Shown: in pieces, positions 27,271 to 35,116 of the stretch
How positions within the stretch are numbered: the stretch's first letter is position 1
Layout: each line of letters opens with the position of its first letter
Origin: RBG-16-57-9 sp964462185
GTDB lineage: Archaea; Thermoproteota; Bathyarchaeia; TCS64
NCBI GenBank assembly: GCA_964462185.1
Contig: CAYWWV010000001.1
Coordinates: 62,001 to 126,000, forward strand
Length of the DNA: 64,000 nucleotides
Direction of reading: 5' to 3'
Notes under the pieces: model-generated
Told to the model about the DNA's origin: nothing
Databases searched by the model: none
Seen by the model: the letters and a program-made list of their open reading frames with translations, nothing else
Position numbers and translations under genes: made by a program

Positions 27271-28164
27271 ATGAGTGCAAGACTAACCAGACCCCAGATA
27301 CCGTTGGAGGAGTACACCATCACCCCCGGCAGCGCCTGCCAGGGGTGCGGCGCGGCTTTGGCGGCTCGGTTGACCTTCAAGGCCCTTGGACCCAACGTTA
27401 TCCGCCACGGCATCCCTTGCTGCCCCGACAGCGTCACCATGACGCCCAGGGTTGGTGGGGTGTTCGAGGGTGGAGGCGCCATGTTGACGGGTACTTCCAG
27501 GGGCCTCAAGGCCATTGGTAGGACCGATGTGAAGGCGGTGGGCTTCTACGGCGACGGAGGCACCTACGACATCGGGTTCCAGGGCTTGAGCGCGGCTGCC
27601 GAGAGGAATGAGGACATCCTTGTCGTGGTCAAGGACAACGAGGCCTACATGAACACGGGTAACCAGAGGAGCAGTGCCACGCCCAAGTATGCGATTACTT
27701 CGACCACTCCTGTGGGCCCCAAGAGCAGGGGTAAGAACACCCATAAGAAGAACATCCCCTTCATCTTTGCAGCCCACTATGTGCCTTACGTGGCCACGGC
27801 TAGCCTTGGGTTCCCTGAGGACCTCATAGCCAAGGTGAAGTACGCCAAGGACTTGGAGGGGTTCAGGATGATTGTCATCCAGTCTCCCTGCCCAGTTGGG
27901 TGGAGGTTTGACGCTTCCAAGACCATTGAGATCGCCAGGGCGGCCGTCCAGACAGGGATCTGGCCGCTGATGGAGATCGAGTACGGCGAAGACTTTAGGC
28001 TCAACTACAAGCCAAAAGAGTTGAAGCCTGTCACCGAGTACTTGAAGCCTCAGGCCCGCTTCAGGCACATGACGGAAGAGGAGATCAACGAGATACAGGA
28101 GTTCGCCACCCGTAGGTGGGAGACTCTCCTCGCCCAAGACGAGAAGGGAAAGCTGATTCTTTAA
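27271..28164 (+). CDS. porB: Pyruvate:ferredoxin oxidoreductase beta subunit
   Basis: Binds thiamine diphosphate and one [4Fe-4S] cluster. The cluster cysteines are seen as SACQGCGAAL near residue 22 with partner Cys in IPCCPDS, and a C-terminal SPCPVGW. The ThDP motif is GFYGDGGTYDIGFQGLS followed by KDNEAYMNTGNQRSSATP. ATG 27271 is chosen because it has an AAGGAGAG Shine-Dalgarno-like sequence; the frame is open 12 codons further up but overlaps porA. It completes the operon. Confidence 0.93.
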   Translation: MSARLTRPQIPLEEYTITPGSACQGCGAALAARLTFKALGPNVIRHGIPCCPDSVTMTPRVGGVFEGGGAMLTGTSRGLKAIGRTDVKAVGFYGDGGTYDIGFQGLSAAAERNEDILVVVKDNEAYMNTGNQRSSATPKYAITSTTPVGPKSRGKNTHKKNIPFIFAAHYVPYVATASLGFPEDLIAKVKYAKDLEGFRMIVIQSPCPVGWRFDASKTIEIARAAVQTGIWPLMEIEYGEDFRLNYKPKELKPVTEYLKPQARFRHMTEEEINEIQEFATRRWETLLAQDEKGKLIL

Positions 28165-28223
28165 GGCCCTACCCCTTACCCTTTTTTGTTTCTACGCTCC
28201 CAGGTATTAGTCTAGGTGTTTAG

Positions 28224-29369
28224 TTGGCCAAGGGTTCCAGTCTTAGGGTGGTTTTAGGCGGGGTTCTCGCGTTGGCCCTCCTCAACGCTATGAATGCGGG
28301 GTACACCAATGTTTTGGGTTTGATCAAGTCGGAGCTGGAGCTTTCATACTCCTGGTCTGGGGGGCTCATGTCCAGCTACTTCCTGGGCTACACCTTGGGG
28401 CAGGTCCCCTGGGGGGTGGCCTCCGACAGATGGGGCCCCAGGAGAATCATGGCCGCCAGCGTCTTGGGGATAAGCCTCTCCACCGCCCTCTTCTCTGTGG
28501 CCTACACGCCCCTCCAGGCCGCTGCCACCCGTTTCATTGGAGGGCTGCTGGGGGCAGGGGTCTTCGTTCCCAGCGTGAAGCTGGTTTCAGCCTGGTTCAA
28601 CGAGGAGAACCGGGGCTCTGCCCTGGGCGCCCTCAGCGTGGGTGGGAGCCTTGGCCTAATAGTCGTCTCCTGGGCTGCTCCCTTATTGGCGGGGGCATTG
28701 GGTTGGAGGAGGGCCCTCGCCTCCATAGGATGGGTGGGAGCCACCCTGAGCCCCGTCTGCTACCTGTTGCTGGAGGACAAGCCGAGCCAACCCAAGGCGG
28801 GGGGGCTGCCACAAAAAACGGTTATTAGAAGCCTCTCCACCCTGGCCATAATCCACTTCATCCGGCTGGGCACCTACTACACAGTGGTGGCCTGGCTCCC
28901 CCTCCTGCTAAGGGAGGAAGCCGGCCTCAACCCGGCAACCATCAGCGTAGCGGTCTCCCTGCTGAGCACCGCAGGGATTCTGGCCAACCCCATAGGGGGG
29001 CTGCTGTCTGATAGGGTGGGTGAAACCAAAACACTGGCGGCCGGCTTCGCCCTCCTGGCCCTAAGCGTAGCCCTCTTCGCCCTGGGAAGCCAAGGCCCAC
29101 TCCTCCTACTCCAGGTCTTCGTATTGGGCTGGTTCATCAACTTCCACCGCAGCCCCTCCTTCACCATCATACCCAAGCTCTACGGCCCTGAAGAAGCGGG
29201 GAGTCTTTCAGGCGTCTTGAACACCTTCGCATCCCTGGGCGCCCTGGCTATGCCCTTCACCCTCGGCCTCATAAGGGACACCACTCAAAGCTATGCGTTG
29301 GGATGGGGCTTGGTGGCAGCCCTCAGCCTGGCAGCCGCCATCGCCTCCACCAGGATTGAGGTAGATTAA
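28224..29369 (+). CDS. MFS transporter
   Basis: A 381-aa polytopic membrane protein with about 12 hydrophobic segments. The MFS loop 2-3 motif appears as GVASDRWGPRRI near residue 64, and a related loop 8-9 copy as LLSDRVGETKT near residue 260. The start is TTG at 28224 (LAKGSSLRVV); no better in-frame ATG exists until MNAGYTN inside the first segment. The substrate is unknown; such proteins take up organic anions or export small molecules. Confidence 0.85.
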   Translation: MAKGSSLRVVLGGVLALALLNAMNAGYTNVLGLIKSELELSYSWSGGLMSSYFLGYTLGQVPWGVASDRWGPRRIMAASVLGISLSTALFSVAYTPLQAAATRFIGGLLGAGVFVPSVKLVSAWFNEENRGSALGALSVGGSLGLIVVSWAAPLLAGALGWRRALASIGWVGATLSPVCYLLLEDKPSQPKAGGLPQKTVIRSLSTLAIIHFIRLGTYYTVVAWLPLLLREEAGLNPATISVAVSLLSTAGILANPIGGLLSDRVGETKTLAAGFALLALSVALFALGSQGPLLLLQVFVLGWFINFHRSPSFTIIPKLYGPEEAGSLSGVLNTFASLGALAMPFTLGLIRDTTQSYALGWGLVAALSLAAAIASTRIEVD

Positions 29370-29394
29370 ATAACCCCCAGGCCCTCCATCCCCA

Positions 29395-29862
29395 GTGGTA
29401 AACGTGCCGTTCTGTCCAAACTGTGGTAAAGAGGTAGAAGAGGAAGACGAGGTATGCCCCCACTGCGGCAAGCAGCTCCGAGGAAGCCAGCGCACTCCAA
29501 CGGTGAAACCAGAAAAACATGAGGATGGATATGGGGCCATAGTGGGAGGCATGGTGGTCGCCTGGCTCGGGTTTCTCCTCCTCCTCCATAGCAGGGGGTT
29601 CATAGGACCAGAGGACATGGGGGGATACTTCCTCCTGGGAATCGGCGCCATCCTAATACTTCGCGGCCTCTTGGCCCACGTGGAGGGGGAAGGGGCCGAG
29701 AGCACGGGATACTTGGCCGGGGGAGGGGTCTTGGCATTGCTGGGGGCAGGCATACTCTTCGACCTACGCGACTGGTGGGCCCTCATACTCATAGCCGCAG
29801 GCCTTTTCCTAGTCTTCAAAGGGGTGAGCGAGAGAACCCGTACCCCCCGCCTCCAAACCTAG
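29395..29862 (+). CDS. Zinc-ribbon membrane protein
   Basis: The N-terminus is a zinc ribbon (CPNCGKEVEEEDEVCPHCGKQ, residues 7-27), followed by a linker and four hydrophobic segments typical of the zinc_ribbon/LiaF-like or DUF5668 layouts common in archaea. Length is 155 aa. GTG start at 29395. No transport or enzymatic motif is seen; a membrane-stress or scaffold role is a guess. It is 25 nt after the MFS gene on the same strand. Confidence 0.65.
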   Translation: MVNVPFCPNCGKEVEEEDEVCPHCGKQLRGSQRTPTVKPEKHEDGYGAIVGGMVVAWLGFLLLLHSRGFIGPEDMGGYFLLGIGAILILRGLLAHVEGEGAESTGYLAGGGVLALLGAGILFDLRDWWALILIAAGLFLVFKGVSERTRTPRLQT

Positions 29863-30253
29863 TCTGGGGAATTACCCCCCTATTAGCGTACGCAACCCCA
29901 ATATGCCGGAAACCAACAAATAACACCCCCACCACGTTCTCTCGAACTGGAAACACTGGGAATGAGAAATCGACCGAGATATGGGGGCAATATCGCAGCC
30001 AGAAGGCTCTCCCTTACATTGTTGTGTATCTGTAAAAAACTGAGCCAATTACGACTAGAAGAAAATGTCTCCCAGAGTTGGCTTTGGAGGGCCGGGAAGG
30101 TATACTAAAGGAAGCCCCCTGAGAAGGCGAATGACATGGGGATAATTCAGCTAAACCATCCAACTTCAAGACGGCGCTTTCCCCAATCCACATAGATTCT
30201 CTCCTCCCCCGCCCAACTACATCTCTTATAAGTGGAGTAATACATTCCAAACC
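29863..30253. other. Intergenic stretch, no gene recognised
   Basis: 390 bases between the zinc-ribbon gene and the next gene. No tRNA, no coding frame with protein-like composition, and no strong hairpin could be found by eye. It contains a TATA-like CTTATAAG (about 30225-30232) at promoter distance before the next ATG. The stretch from 30060 to 30180 has mixed composition that could hide an RNA, but I cannot support one. Confidence 0.4.
30224..30233 (+). promoter_or_regulatory. TATA box of the 30254 gene
   Basis: CTCTTATAAG ends 20 nt before the ATG at 30254, predicting a leaderless mRNA. Confidence 0.45.
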
Positions 30254-30997
30254 ATGAAACGTCAATTCGTCTTAACGGTGGCCGAGTCCAAGAGACTCAT
30301 AGCCAAAGCAGTGGCAGCCATGGACGTGGTCCAGGAGGCCATGAAGAACAGGACGGTGGTGGTGGCCACAGGGACCACCAACGCTTACGTTTTGGAGGAG
30401 CTCTGGGGCAAGCGCATAGATAAGAGAGCCTACAGGAGCGGCCTCACCACCCCAGACGAACCCGAGAGAAGCCCCGAGCCACCCCCCGAGAAAATCCCAG
30501 ACAAGGTCTTCATCAAAGGCGAAGTGGCCCCCCAATACGACCGGGTCACCATCGCCCCCCACCTCCAAAAGGGAGACGTCTACATCAAAGGCGCCAACGC
30601 CCTCAACTACCAGGACAACATGGCTGGAATCCTCATCGGAGGCCTAGACGGAGCCACCATAGGAAACGTCATCGGCCACATCATCGGCAAACAGGTCCAC
30701 CTCATCATACCCGTGGGCCTTGAGAAACTCACATTCGAAGACATAAACGAGCTGCACCTCCTGGCAGCGGAGGAGGACTATGAGGGCCCCCGGCTTTGGC
30801 CCATCACAGGGACCATCATAACCGAGATTGAAGCCCTCAGCATCCTCACAGGGGTCGAGGCCTACCTGTACTCGGCTGGAGGGGTAGCAGGGGCCGAGGG
30901 CTCAGTGAGGCTTCTGGTTGACGGCTCTGATGAGGAGGTGGAGGCCGCCTTGAAACTGGTCAAGTCCATCAAAGGCGAGCCCCGTTACCTCCTTTAA
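30254..30997 (+). CDS. Conserved-looking hypothetical protein, 247 aa
   Basis: Function not recognised. The protein is soluble and rich in glycine turns. ESKRLIAKAVAAMDVVQEAM is followed by RTVVVATGTTNAYVLEEL, which resembles the nucleotide- or sugar-phosphate-binding start of the NagB/RpiA/CoA-transferase fold. Further on come YIKGANALNYQDNMAGILIGGLDGATIG and the repeat-like VIGHIIGKQVHLIIPVGLEKL, and the C-terminus may form an alpha/beta subdomain (AEGSVRLLVDGSDEEVEAALKLV). Fold assignment is a hypothesis. It has a clear promoter and is 56 nt ahead of a small Lrp-type ligand-binding domain. Confidence 0.65.
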   Translation: MKRQFVLTVAESKRLIAKAVAAMDVVQEAMKNRTVVVATGTTNAYVLEELWGKRIDKRAYRSGLTTPDEPERSPEPPPEKIPDKVFIKGEVAPQYDRVTIAPHLQKGDVYIKGANALNYQDNMAGILIGGLDGATIGNVIGHIIGKQVHLIIPVGLEKLTFEDINELHLLAAEEDYEGPRLWPITGTIITEIEALSILTGVEAYLYSAGGVAGAEGSVRLLVDGSDEEVEAALKLVKSIKGEPRYLL

Positions 30998-31053
30998 CCC
31001 TTTGAGGACTAGAAACAATATATTATTGAAACGTAATGGATCATGTGGTGGAG

Positions 31054-31299
31054 ATGAAAGCCTTCGTTTTAATCAACTCGGAGCTGGGCCAGGAGCAGAG
31101 CATAAAAGACGCGTTGAAAGACGTGGAGGAGATCAAAGAAATCCACAGCCTTTACGGCATCTACGACTTGATAATAGAGTTGGAAGCCGAGAACATGAAC
31201 ACGGTGAAGGACATCGTATTCAACAAGGTTCGCCGGTTGAAGAGCGTTAAGAGTACGATTACGCTTCTAACCTATGGCGAGCCCGTCTACAACGAGTAA
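31054..31299 (+). CDS. Stand-alone Lrp/AsnC ligand-binding (RAM) domain
   Basis: An 81-aa protein made only of the effector-binding half of Lrp-type regulators: MKAFVLINSELGQEQ, IHSLYGIYDLIIELEA and the closing STITLLTYG. It lacks the helix-turn-helix, so it probably binds amino acids or pairs with a full Lrp such as the one at 35844. ATG 31054 (after GTGGAG) is preferred over the upstream ATG at 31036. Confidence 0.85.
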   Translation: MKAFVLINSELGQEQSIKDALKDVEEIKEIHSLYGIYDLIIELEAENMNTVKDIVFNKVRRLKSVKSTITLLTYGEPVYNE

Positions 31300-31514
31300 A
31301 CCCAAAAATATTTACCCTGGTGACAAAAGCGATATAACCCCAAGCCCTCAAATTCCGGTTGAGGAGCAGAGCACCTATTCTAATCCCCCTCCAAAGACTC
31401 TGCCCTCACCACACCCATGTCTCATCCAAGCATGACCATCCCAAGTAAACCCAACATAATGTTTTAATAAGATGTATCGACTAAGCCCTAAGCACGATAA
31501 TCGGAGAAGCATAA

Positions 31515-31970
31515 ATGTCAAGGGAATTCAACTACATAGTCCGGCTCCACGGCACCAATATAGATGGGACGAAGATGGTGCCCTATGCCCTCAGCGAGAT
31601 AAAAGGCGTGGGCATAAGACTCGCTCGAGCAATCGTTAAGCAGTTGGGGCTGGATGAGACGGAAAGGCTGGGCGCCCTAAGCGAGGCGGAGGTCCGGCAG
31701 CTGGAGCGGGCCTTGGAGGACCCGTTATCGGTGGGTGTGCCGAGGTGGATGCTTAACAGGCAGAAGGCTCCAGAGGCTGGTGTAGACCTGCACCTCTTGT
31801 CCTCTGAACTGGATTTGAGGGTGAAGGAGGACATAGACTTGATGCGGGAGACCAGGAGCTGGAAGGGGGAGCGCCACGCTAGGGGCTTGAAGGTTAGGGG
31901 CCAGAGAACCAAGACCACAGGCCGCACCGGTCGCAGCATCGGTGTGAGCCGAAGCAGGAGGGCAGAGTAA
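31515..31970 (+). CDS. rps13: Small ribosomal subunit protein uS13
   Basis: First gene of the classical archaeal cluster uS13-uS4-uS11-rpoD-eL18. Family marks are RLHGTNIDGTKMVPYALSEIKGVG and RHARGLKVRGQRTKTTGRTG near the C-terminus. 151 aa. Preceded by a GGAG at 12 nt and by a TATA-like TTTTAATAAG about 50 nt upstream. The protein sits at the head of the 30S subunit and contacts tRNA. Confidence 0.96.
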   Translation: MSREFNYIVRLHGTNIDGTKMVPYALSEIKGVGIRLARAIVKQLGLDETERLGALSEAEVRQLERALEDPLSVGVPRWMLNRQKAPEAGVDLHLLSSELDLRVKEDIDLMRETRSWKGERHARGLKVRGQRTKTTGRTGRSIGVSRSRRAE

Positions 31971-32525
31971 ATGGGTGACCCCAAGAAGAAGCATAAGACC
32001 TACCACACCCCTAAACGGCCCTACGACACCCAGGCCCTATTAGAGGAGCTTCAGACCATAGGTGCCTACGGCCTGAGAAACAAGCGGGAGCTTTGGAAGG
32101 CCAAGACCGAGCTGAGCGCCATTAGGGGGCGGGCCCGGGGGTTGCTAAGCCTGGAGCCCGAGGAGCGGGCTGCTAGGGAGCGGGGCCTCATAGCCAAGTT
32201 GGCCAAGAGGGGGCTGGTTATGGAGAACAGCCGCTTGGAGGATGTGTTAACCCTCAGCGTGGAGGACCTCTTGGAGAGGCGTCTCCAGACCATCGTCTAC
32301 CGGCGTGGGCTGGCCTCCAGCCTTTTCCAGGCCCGCCAACTCATAACCCATGGACACATATCTGTGGCGGGGAGAAAGATCACGGCCCCGAGCTACCAGG
32401 TCTTGGTGAGCGAGGAGGATTCCATAGAGTATGCCGAGGGAAGCCCCTACCGGAGCCCAGACCACCCCTTGAGGAAGGCCTTGGAGGCCGAGGCAGCCAT
32501 GGCGGAGGGATCAGGCGTTGAGTGA
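31971..32525 (+). CDS. rps4: Small ribosomal subunit protein uS4
   Basis: Starts at the base after the uS13 stop codon, so the two are coupled. MGDPKKKHKTYHTPKRPYD at the N-terminus, and the S4 RNA-binding domain with RRLQTIVYRRGLASSLFQARQLITHGHISVAGRKI near residues 100-140 identify it. 184 aa, normal length. Primary binder of 16S rRNA in 30S assembly. Confidence 0.96.
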   Translation: MGDPKKKHKTYHTPKRPYDTQALLEELQTIGAYGLRNKRELWKAKTELSAIRGRARGLLSLEPEERAARERGLIAKLAKRGLVMENSRLEDVLTLSVEDLLERRLQTIVYRRGLASSLFQARQLITHGHISVAGRKITAPSYQVLVSEEDSIEYAEGSPYRSPDHPLRKALEAEAAMAEGSGVE

Positions 32526-32910
32526 GGGTGAAAGGTGGGCCATAGTCCACATATACAGCAGCTTCAACAACACCATAATCCACATGACCGACTTGACTGG
32601 GGCCGAGACCCTGGGCATAGCCAGTGGGGGGATGTTCGTGAAGGCCGATAGGCTTAAGCCCAGCCCCTACGCGGCCATGAAGGCGGCCCAGCAAATAGTG
32701 AATACAGCCCGGGACAAGGGTATCAACGCCCTCCACATTAAGGTGAGGGCCCCCGGAGGGATCAAGAGCAAGACCCCTGGCCCCGGGGCTCAGTCGGCCA
32801 TCAGGATACTGGCAAGAAGCGGCTTTAGGATAGGCCGCATAGAGGAGACCACCCCCATCCCCCACGATGGGACACGTAAGCCTGGGGGCCGGAGAGGCAG
32901 GAGGCCTTAG
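32518..32910 (+). CDS. rps11: Small ribosomal subunit protein uS11
   Basis: Starts with TTG at 32518, overlapping the uS4 end by 8 nt. VHIYSSFNNTIIHMTDLTG, IASGGMFVKADR and the C-terminal EETTPIPHDGTRKPGGRRGRRP are diagnostic. 130 aa. A platform protein of the 30S subunit. Confidence 0.95.
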   Translation: MSEGERWAIVHIYSSFNNTIIHMTDLTGAETLGIASGGMFVKADRLKPSPYAAMKAAQQIVNTARDKGINALHIKVRAPGGIKSKTPGPGAQSAIRILARSGFRIGRIEETTPIPHDGTRKPGGRRGRRP

Positions 32911-32915
32911 AGCCC

Positions 32916-33845
32916 TTGGAGACCCGGATACTCAGCCTCACCGGTGAGGTGATCCGATTCCTCTTGGCAGGGGTGGACACCAGCTTTGCCAACGCCCTAC
33001 GTAGAGCCATGATGGCCGAGGTCCCCACCATGGCCATCGAGGACATCTTCTTCTTCGACAACAGCAGCCTAATCCCAGACGAGGTCTTGGCCAACAGGGT
33101 TGGCATGGTCCCCCTAACCACAGACCTAGACGGATATGTTCTACCTGAGGACTGCGACTGCGGAGCAGACCTGGGGTGCCCCAAGTGCCGCGCTGTTCTA
33201 ACCCTGGATGTGGAGGCCAAGGACGACGTTAGAACCGTATACAGCGGAGACCTGGAGTCGGAGGACACGGCCGTCAAGCCTGTCTCCGATGGGATAATAC
33301 TGGCGAAGCTGGCGCCGGGGCAGGCCATCCGGTTCGAGGCCTACGCACAGCTGGGCCGGGGGAAGACCCACTCCAAGTGGAGCCCCGTGTCCATGTGCGT
33401 CTACCAAAACATCTCGGAGATGGAGTTGGAGAACCCCCTGCCCCAGGGCTGCTTGGAGGACTGCGGCGACGCCGCGGAGGTGGTGGGCAACACCCTTAGG
33501 ATCCTGGACATCCAGCGGTTCGAGGCCTGCAAGAGGTGCCGCGAGGCCATCCCCAGGGAGGCCATCATCGGCCACCTCAAGGAGGATGAGTTCCTCTTCA
33601 CCGTGGAGTCCACGGGGGCTCTCCCCCCAGAGCGCATCGTGAAGGAGGCGGTAAAGGTCCTTCGGGCTAAGGTCTCGGAGCTCAAGTCCAAGGTGGAGCA
33701 GGGTGAGGTACACGACGAGATCACAGGCTTCGTAGCCCCCGAGGTCGAGGAGACCAGGCTTTACAGCGTGGGCTCGGGGGATGTGGATGAGGAGGAAGAG
33801 GATGAGGATTTGGGAGAGGACTTTGAGGAGGATGTAGAGGAGTGA
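32916..33845 (+). CDS. rpoD: DNA-directed RNA polymerase subunit D
   Basis: Homologue of Rpb3; forms the assembly platform with subunit L. N-terminal FLLAGVDTSFANALRRAMMAEVPTMAIEDIFFFDNSS and NRVGMVPL are conserved. The iron-sulfur domain has cysteines CDCGADLGCPKC near residues 75-90 and a second set, CLEDCG and CKRCR, near 185-210, so it could hold one or two [4Fe-4S] clusters. At 309 aa it is longer than many homologues because of a C-terminal acidic tail of about 25 residues (EEEEDEDLGEDFEEDVEE). TTG start. Confidence 0.94.
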   Translation: METRILSLTGEVIRFLLAGVDTSFANALRRAMMAEVPTMAIEDIFFFDNSSLIPDEVLANRVGMVPLTTDLDGYVLPEDCDCGADLGCPKCRAVLTLDVEAKDDVRTVYSGDLESEDTAVKPVSDGIILAKLAPGQAIRFEAYAQLGRGKTHSKWSPVSMCVYQNISEMELENPLPQGCLEDCGDAAEVVGNTLRILDIQRFEACKRCREAIPREAIIGHLKEDEFLFTVESTGALPPERIVKEAVKVLRAKVSELKSKVEQGEVHDEITGFVAPEVEETRLYSVGSGDVDEEEEDEDLGEDFEEDVEE

Positions 33846-34189
33846 GGAACCAGTTGCTAGTGGAGACGGTGGAGGCCCTTAGGAGGCTGTCGGAGGAGAC
33901 GGGTCGGCCCCTCTGGAGGGCCTTGGCCGATGAGTTGGACAAGCCCAAGCGCCGCAGGGTCTCCGTCAACCTAAGCAGGATCCAGAGACACCTGGGCGAG
34001 GGAGAGGTGGCCGCGGTCCCCGGGAAGGTTTTAGCCTCGGGGACGCTGACCAAGCCCGTCAAGGTGGCGGCCTACGCCTTCAGCGAGGCGGCGAGGGAGA
34101 AAATCCTGGAGTCCGGGGGGGAGGCCCTTGGCCTCCTGGAGCTGGCCTCCTCCAATGTGGAGCCCAGCAAGATAAGGATAATAAAGTAA
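33842..34189 (+). CDS. rpl18e: Large ribosomal subunit protein eL18
   Basis: Overlaps the rpoD stop by 4 nt with a GTG start. RRLSEETGRPLWRALADEL, RRRVSVNLSRI and VAAVPGKVLASGTL identify it. 115 aa. In most archaea uL13, uS9 and rpoN follow; here the next gene is gcvH on the other strand, and uL13-uS9 form a separate operon near 61 kb. Confidence 0.94.
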   Translation: MRNQLLVETVEALRRLSEETGRPLWRALADELDKPKRRRVSVNLSRIQRHLGEGEVAAVPGKVLASGTLTKPVKVAAYAFSEAAREKILESGGEALGLLELASSNVEPSKIRIIK

Positions 34190-34192
34190 ATC

Positions 34193-34621
34193 CTAGCCTG
34201 TTTTGGCCATCTCCTCTTTGAGCCAGGCCTCCAAGGCCTCCTTGTCGGAGCCCTTGATGAGTTCACCCACCTCGGCCTCCAGGTTGGTGGGCTTCAGTAG
34301 GGCCACCCACCCTTCTCCGTAGGGGTCTTGGTTGATGATGCTTGGGTCTTCAGCCAGCTTGGGGTTTATCTCCAATATCTCCCCGCTCAGAGGGGCCTTC
34401 AAGCTTCCAACCCACTTACCCGACTCAATGCTTCCCAGGGTCTTACCTGCCTTCACGGAGCGGCCTGCGGGCCGGGTCTTTATGGATACCAGCTTCCCCG
34501 CGGCGTCGGCCGCCCAAGCGTTGTATCCCACCCGAGCCTTGTCCCCCTCCAAACGCACCCACATATGGTCCCTGTGGAACAATAGATCGTCGGGGAAATC
34601 GAATCCCTCTACCTTTACCAT
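34193..34621 (-). CDS. gcvH: Glycine cleavage H-like protein
   Basis: Lipoyl carrier domain protein of 142 aa. The lipoylation loop reads SIESGKWVGSLKAPLSGEI, with the modified Lys at about residue 69, and the N-terminal HMWVRLEGDKARVGYNAWA segment is typical. No glycine-cleavage P or T genes are in the window, so it may serve a distant GCV system or act in lipoylation. It converges with eL18, with only 3 bases between stops. TATA-like box at 34649. Confidence 0.9.
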   Translation of the reverse strand: MVKVEGFDFPDDLLFHRDHMWVRLEGDKARVGYNAWAADAAGKLVSIKTRPAGRSVKAGKTLGSIESGKWVGSLKAPLSGEILEINPKLAEDPSIINQDPYGEGWVALLKPTNLEAEVGELIKGSDKEALEAWLKEEMAKTG

Positions 34622-34647
34622 GGCTATCCCGTGATTATGGGGGGCCA

Positions 34648-34658
34648 GCTTATATATG
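34648..34658 (-). promoter_or_regulatory. TATA box of gcvH
   Basis: CTTATATATGG (read on minus as CCATATATAAG) lies 28 nt before the gcvH start at 34621, predicting a leaderless mRNA. Confidence 0.5.
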
Positions 34659-34714
34659 GTTGTCTCACCGGTGAAACCTTTTTAATGGGGGCCTGCCTAA
34701 CCAATAGGCTGAAA

Positions 34715-34789
34715 GGGTCTGTAGCTCAGCAAGGTCAGAGCGGTGGCCTCTTAAGCCATTGGCCGAGGGTTCGAATCCCTCCAGACCCG
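34715..34789 (+). tRNA. tRNA-Lys (CTT)
   Basis: Acceptor GGGTCTG (34715-34721) pairs with CAGACCC (34782-34788), discriminator G. The D-arm is GCTC...GAGC. The anticodon arm has loop CTCTTAA, giving CTT. The T-arm is GAGGG-TTCGAAT-CCCTC. No CCA encoded, unlike the Pro and Gly tRNAs of the window. A TATA-like TTTTTAATG sits near 34679. Confidence 0.95.
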
Positions 34790-34804
34790 CTTCTTCTCAG
34801 AGGG

Positions 34805-35022
34805 TTATCTTTTGCCTAGCTCCTCTATTGGGACTCTGGGTTTGTCGTGGTATTTGTAGCCGCCTGGAGGGGTCCAAGGGTCTCCCTTCTCCAGGAGCTT
34901 GGAGATGTAGTGGCCTGTGGTCTTCTCCACCCCAATGCCTCCAGGGACTTCCAATCCACTCTCGGGAGGTCAAAGGCCCGCACCAGGGCCCCGCCAACAC
35001 ATACGAGTAGAACAACCCTCAA
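34805..35022 (-). pseudogene. Frameshifted small gene or gene remnant
   Basis: On the minus strand the frame LRVVLLVCVGGALVRAFDLP (from about 35022) continues through WKSLEALG and then shifts. If one G is added to the GGGG run at 34930-34933, it continues protein-like as VEKTTGHYISKLLEKGD and ends in TAA at 34805 after EELGKR. A one-base loss in a G run explains this, either a sequencing error or true decay. The first codons are identical to part of the radical SAM gene at 11406-11431 (26 nt). Nothing is known of the product; length would be about 70 aa. Confidence 0.45.
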
Positions 35023-35116
35023 TTGGGCCAAGTTGTTAAAAGGCGGTATCTCCTTGGCGAGCCGCGGCGTCAACAGCCTTTTTATTGTTTAGGGGCCAAG
35101 CCTTGGTAGAGCAACC

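Noticed and set aside
29863..30253. A structured RNA gene in the intergenic stretch
   Set aside because: No stem longer than a few base pairs and no recognised motif could be found by eye; recorded as empty.
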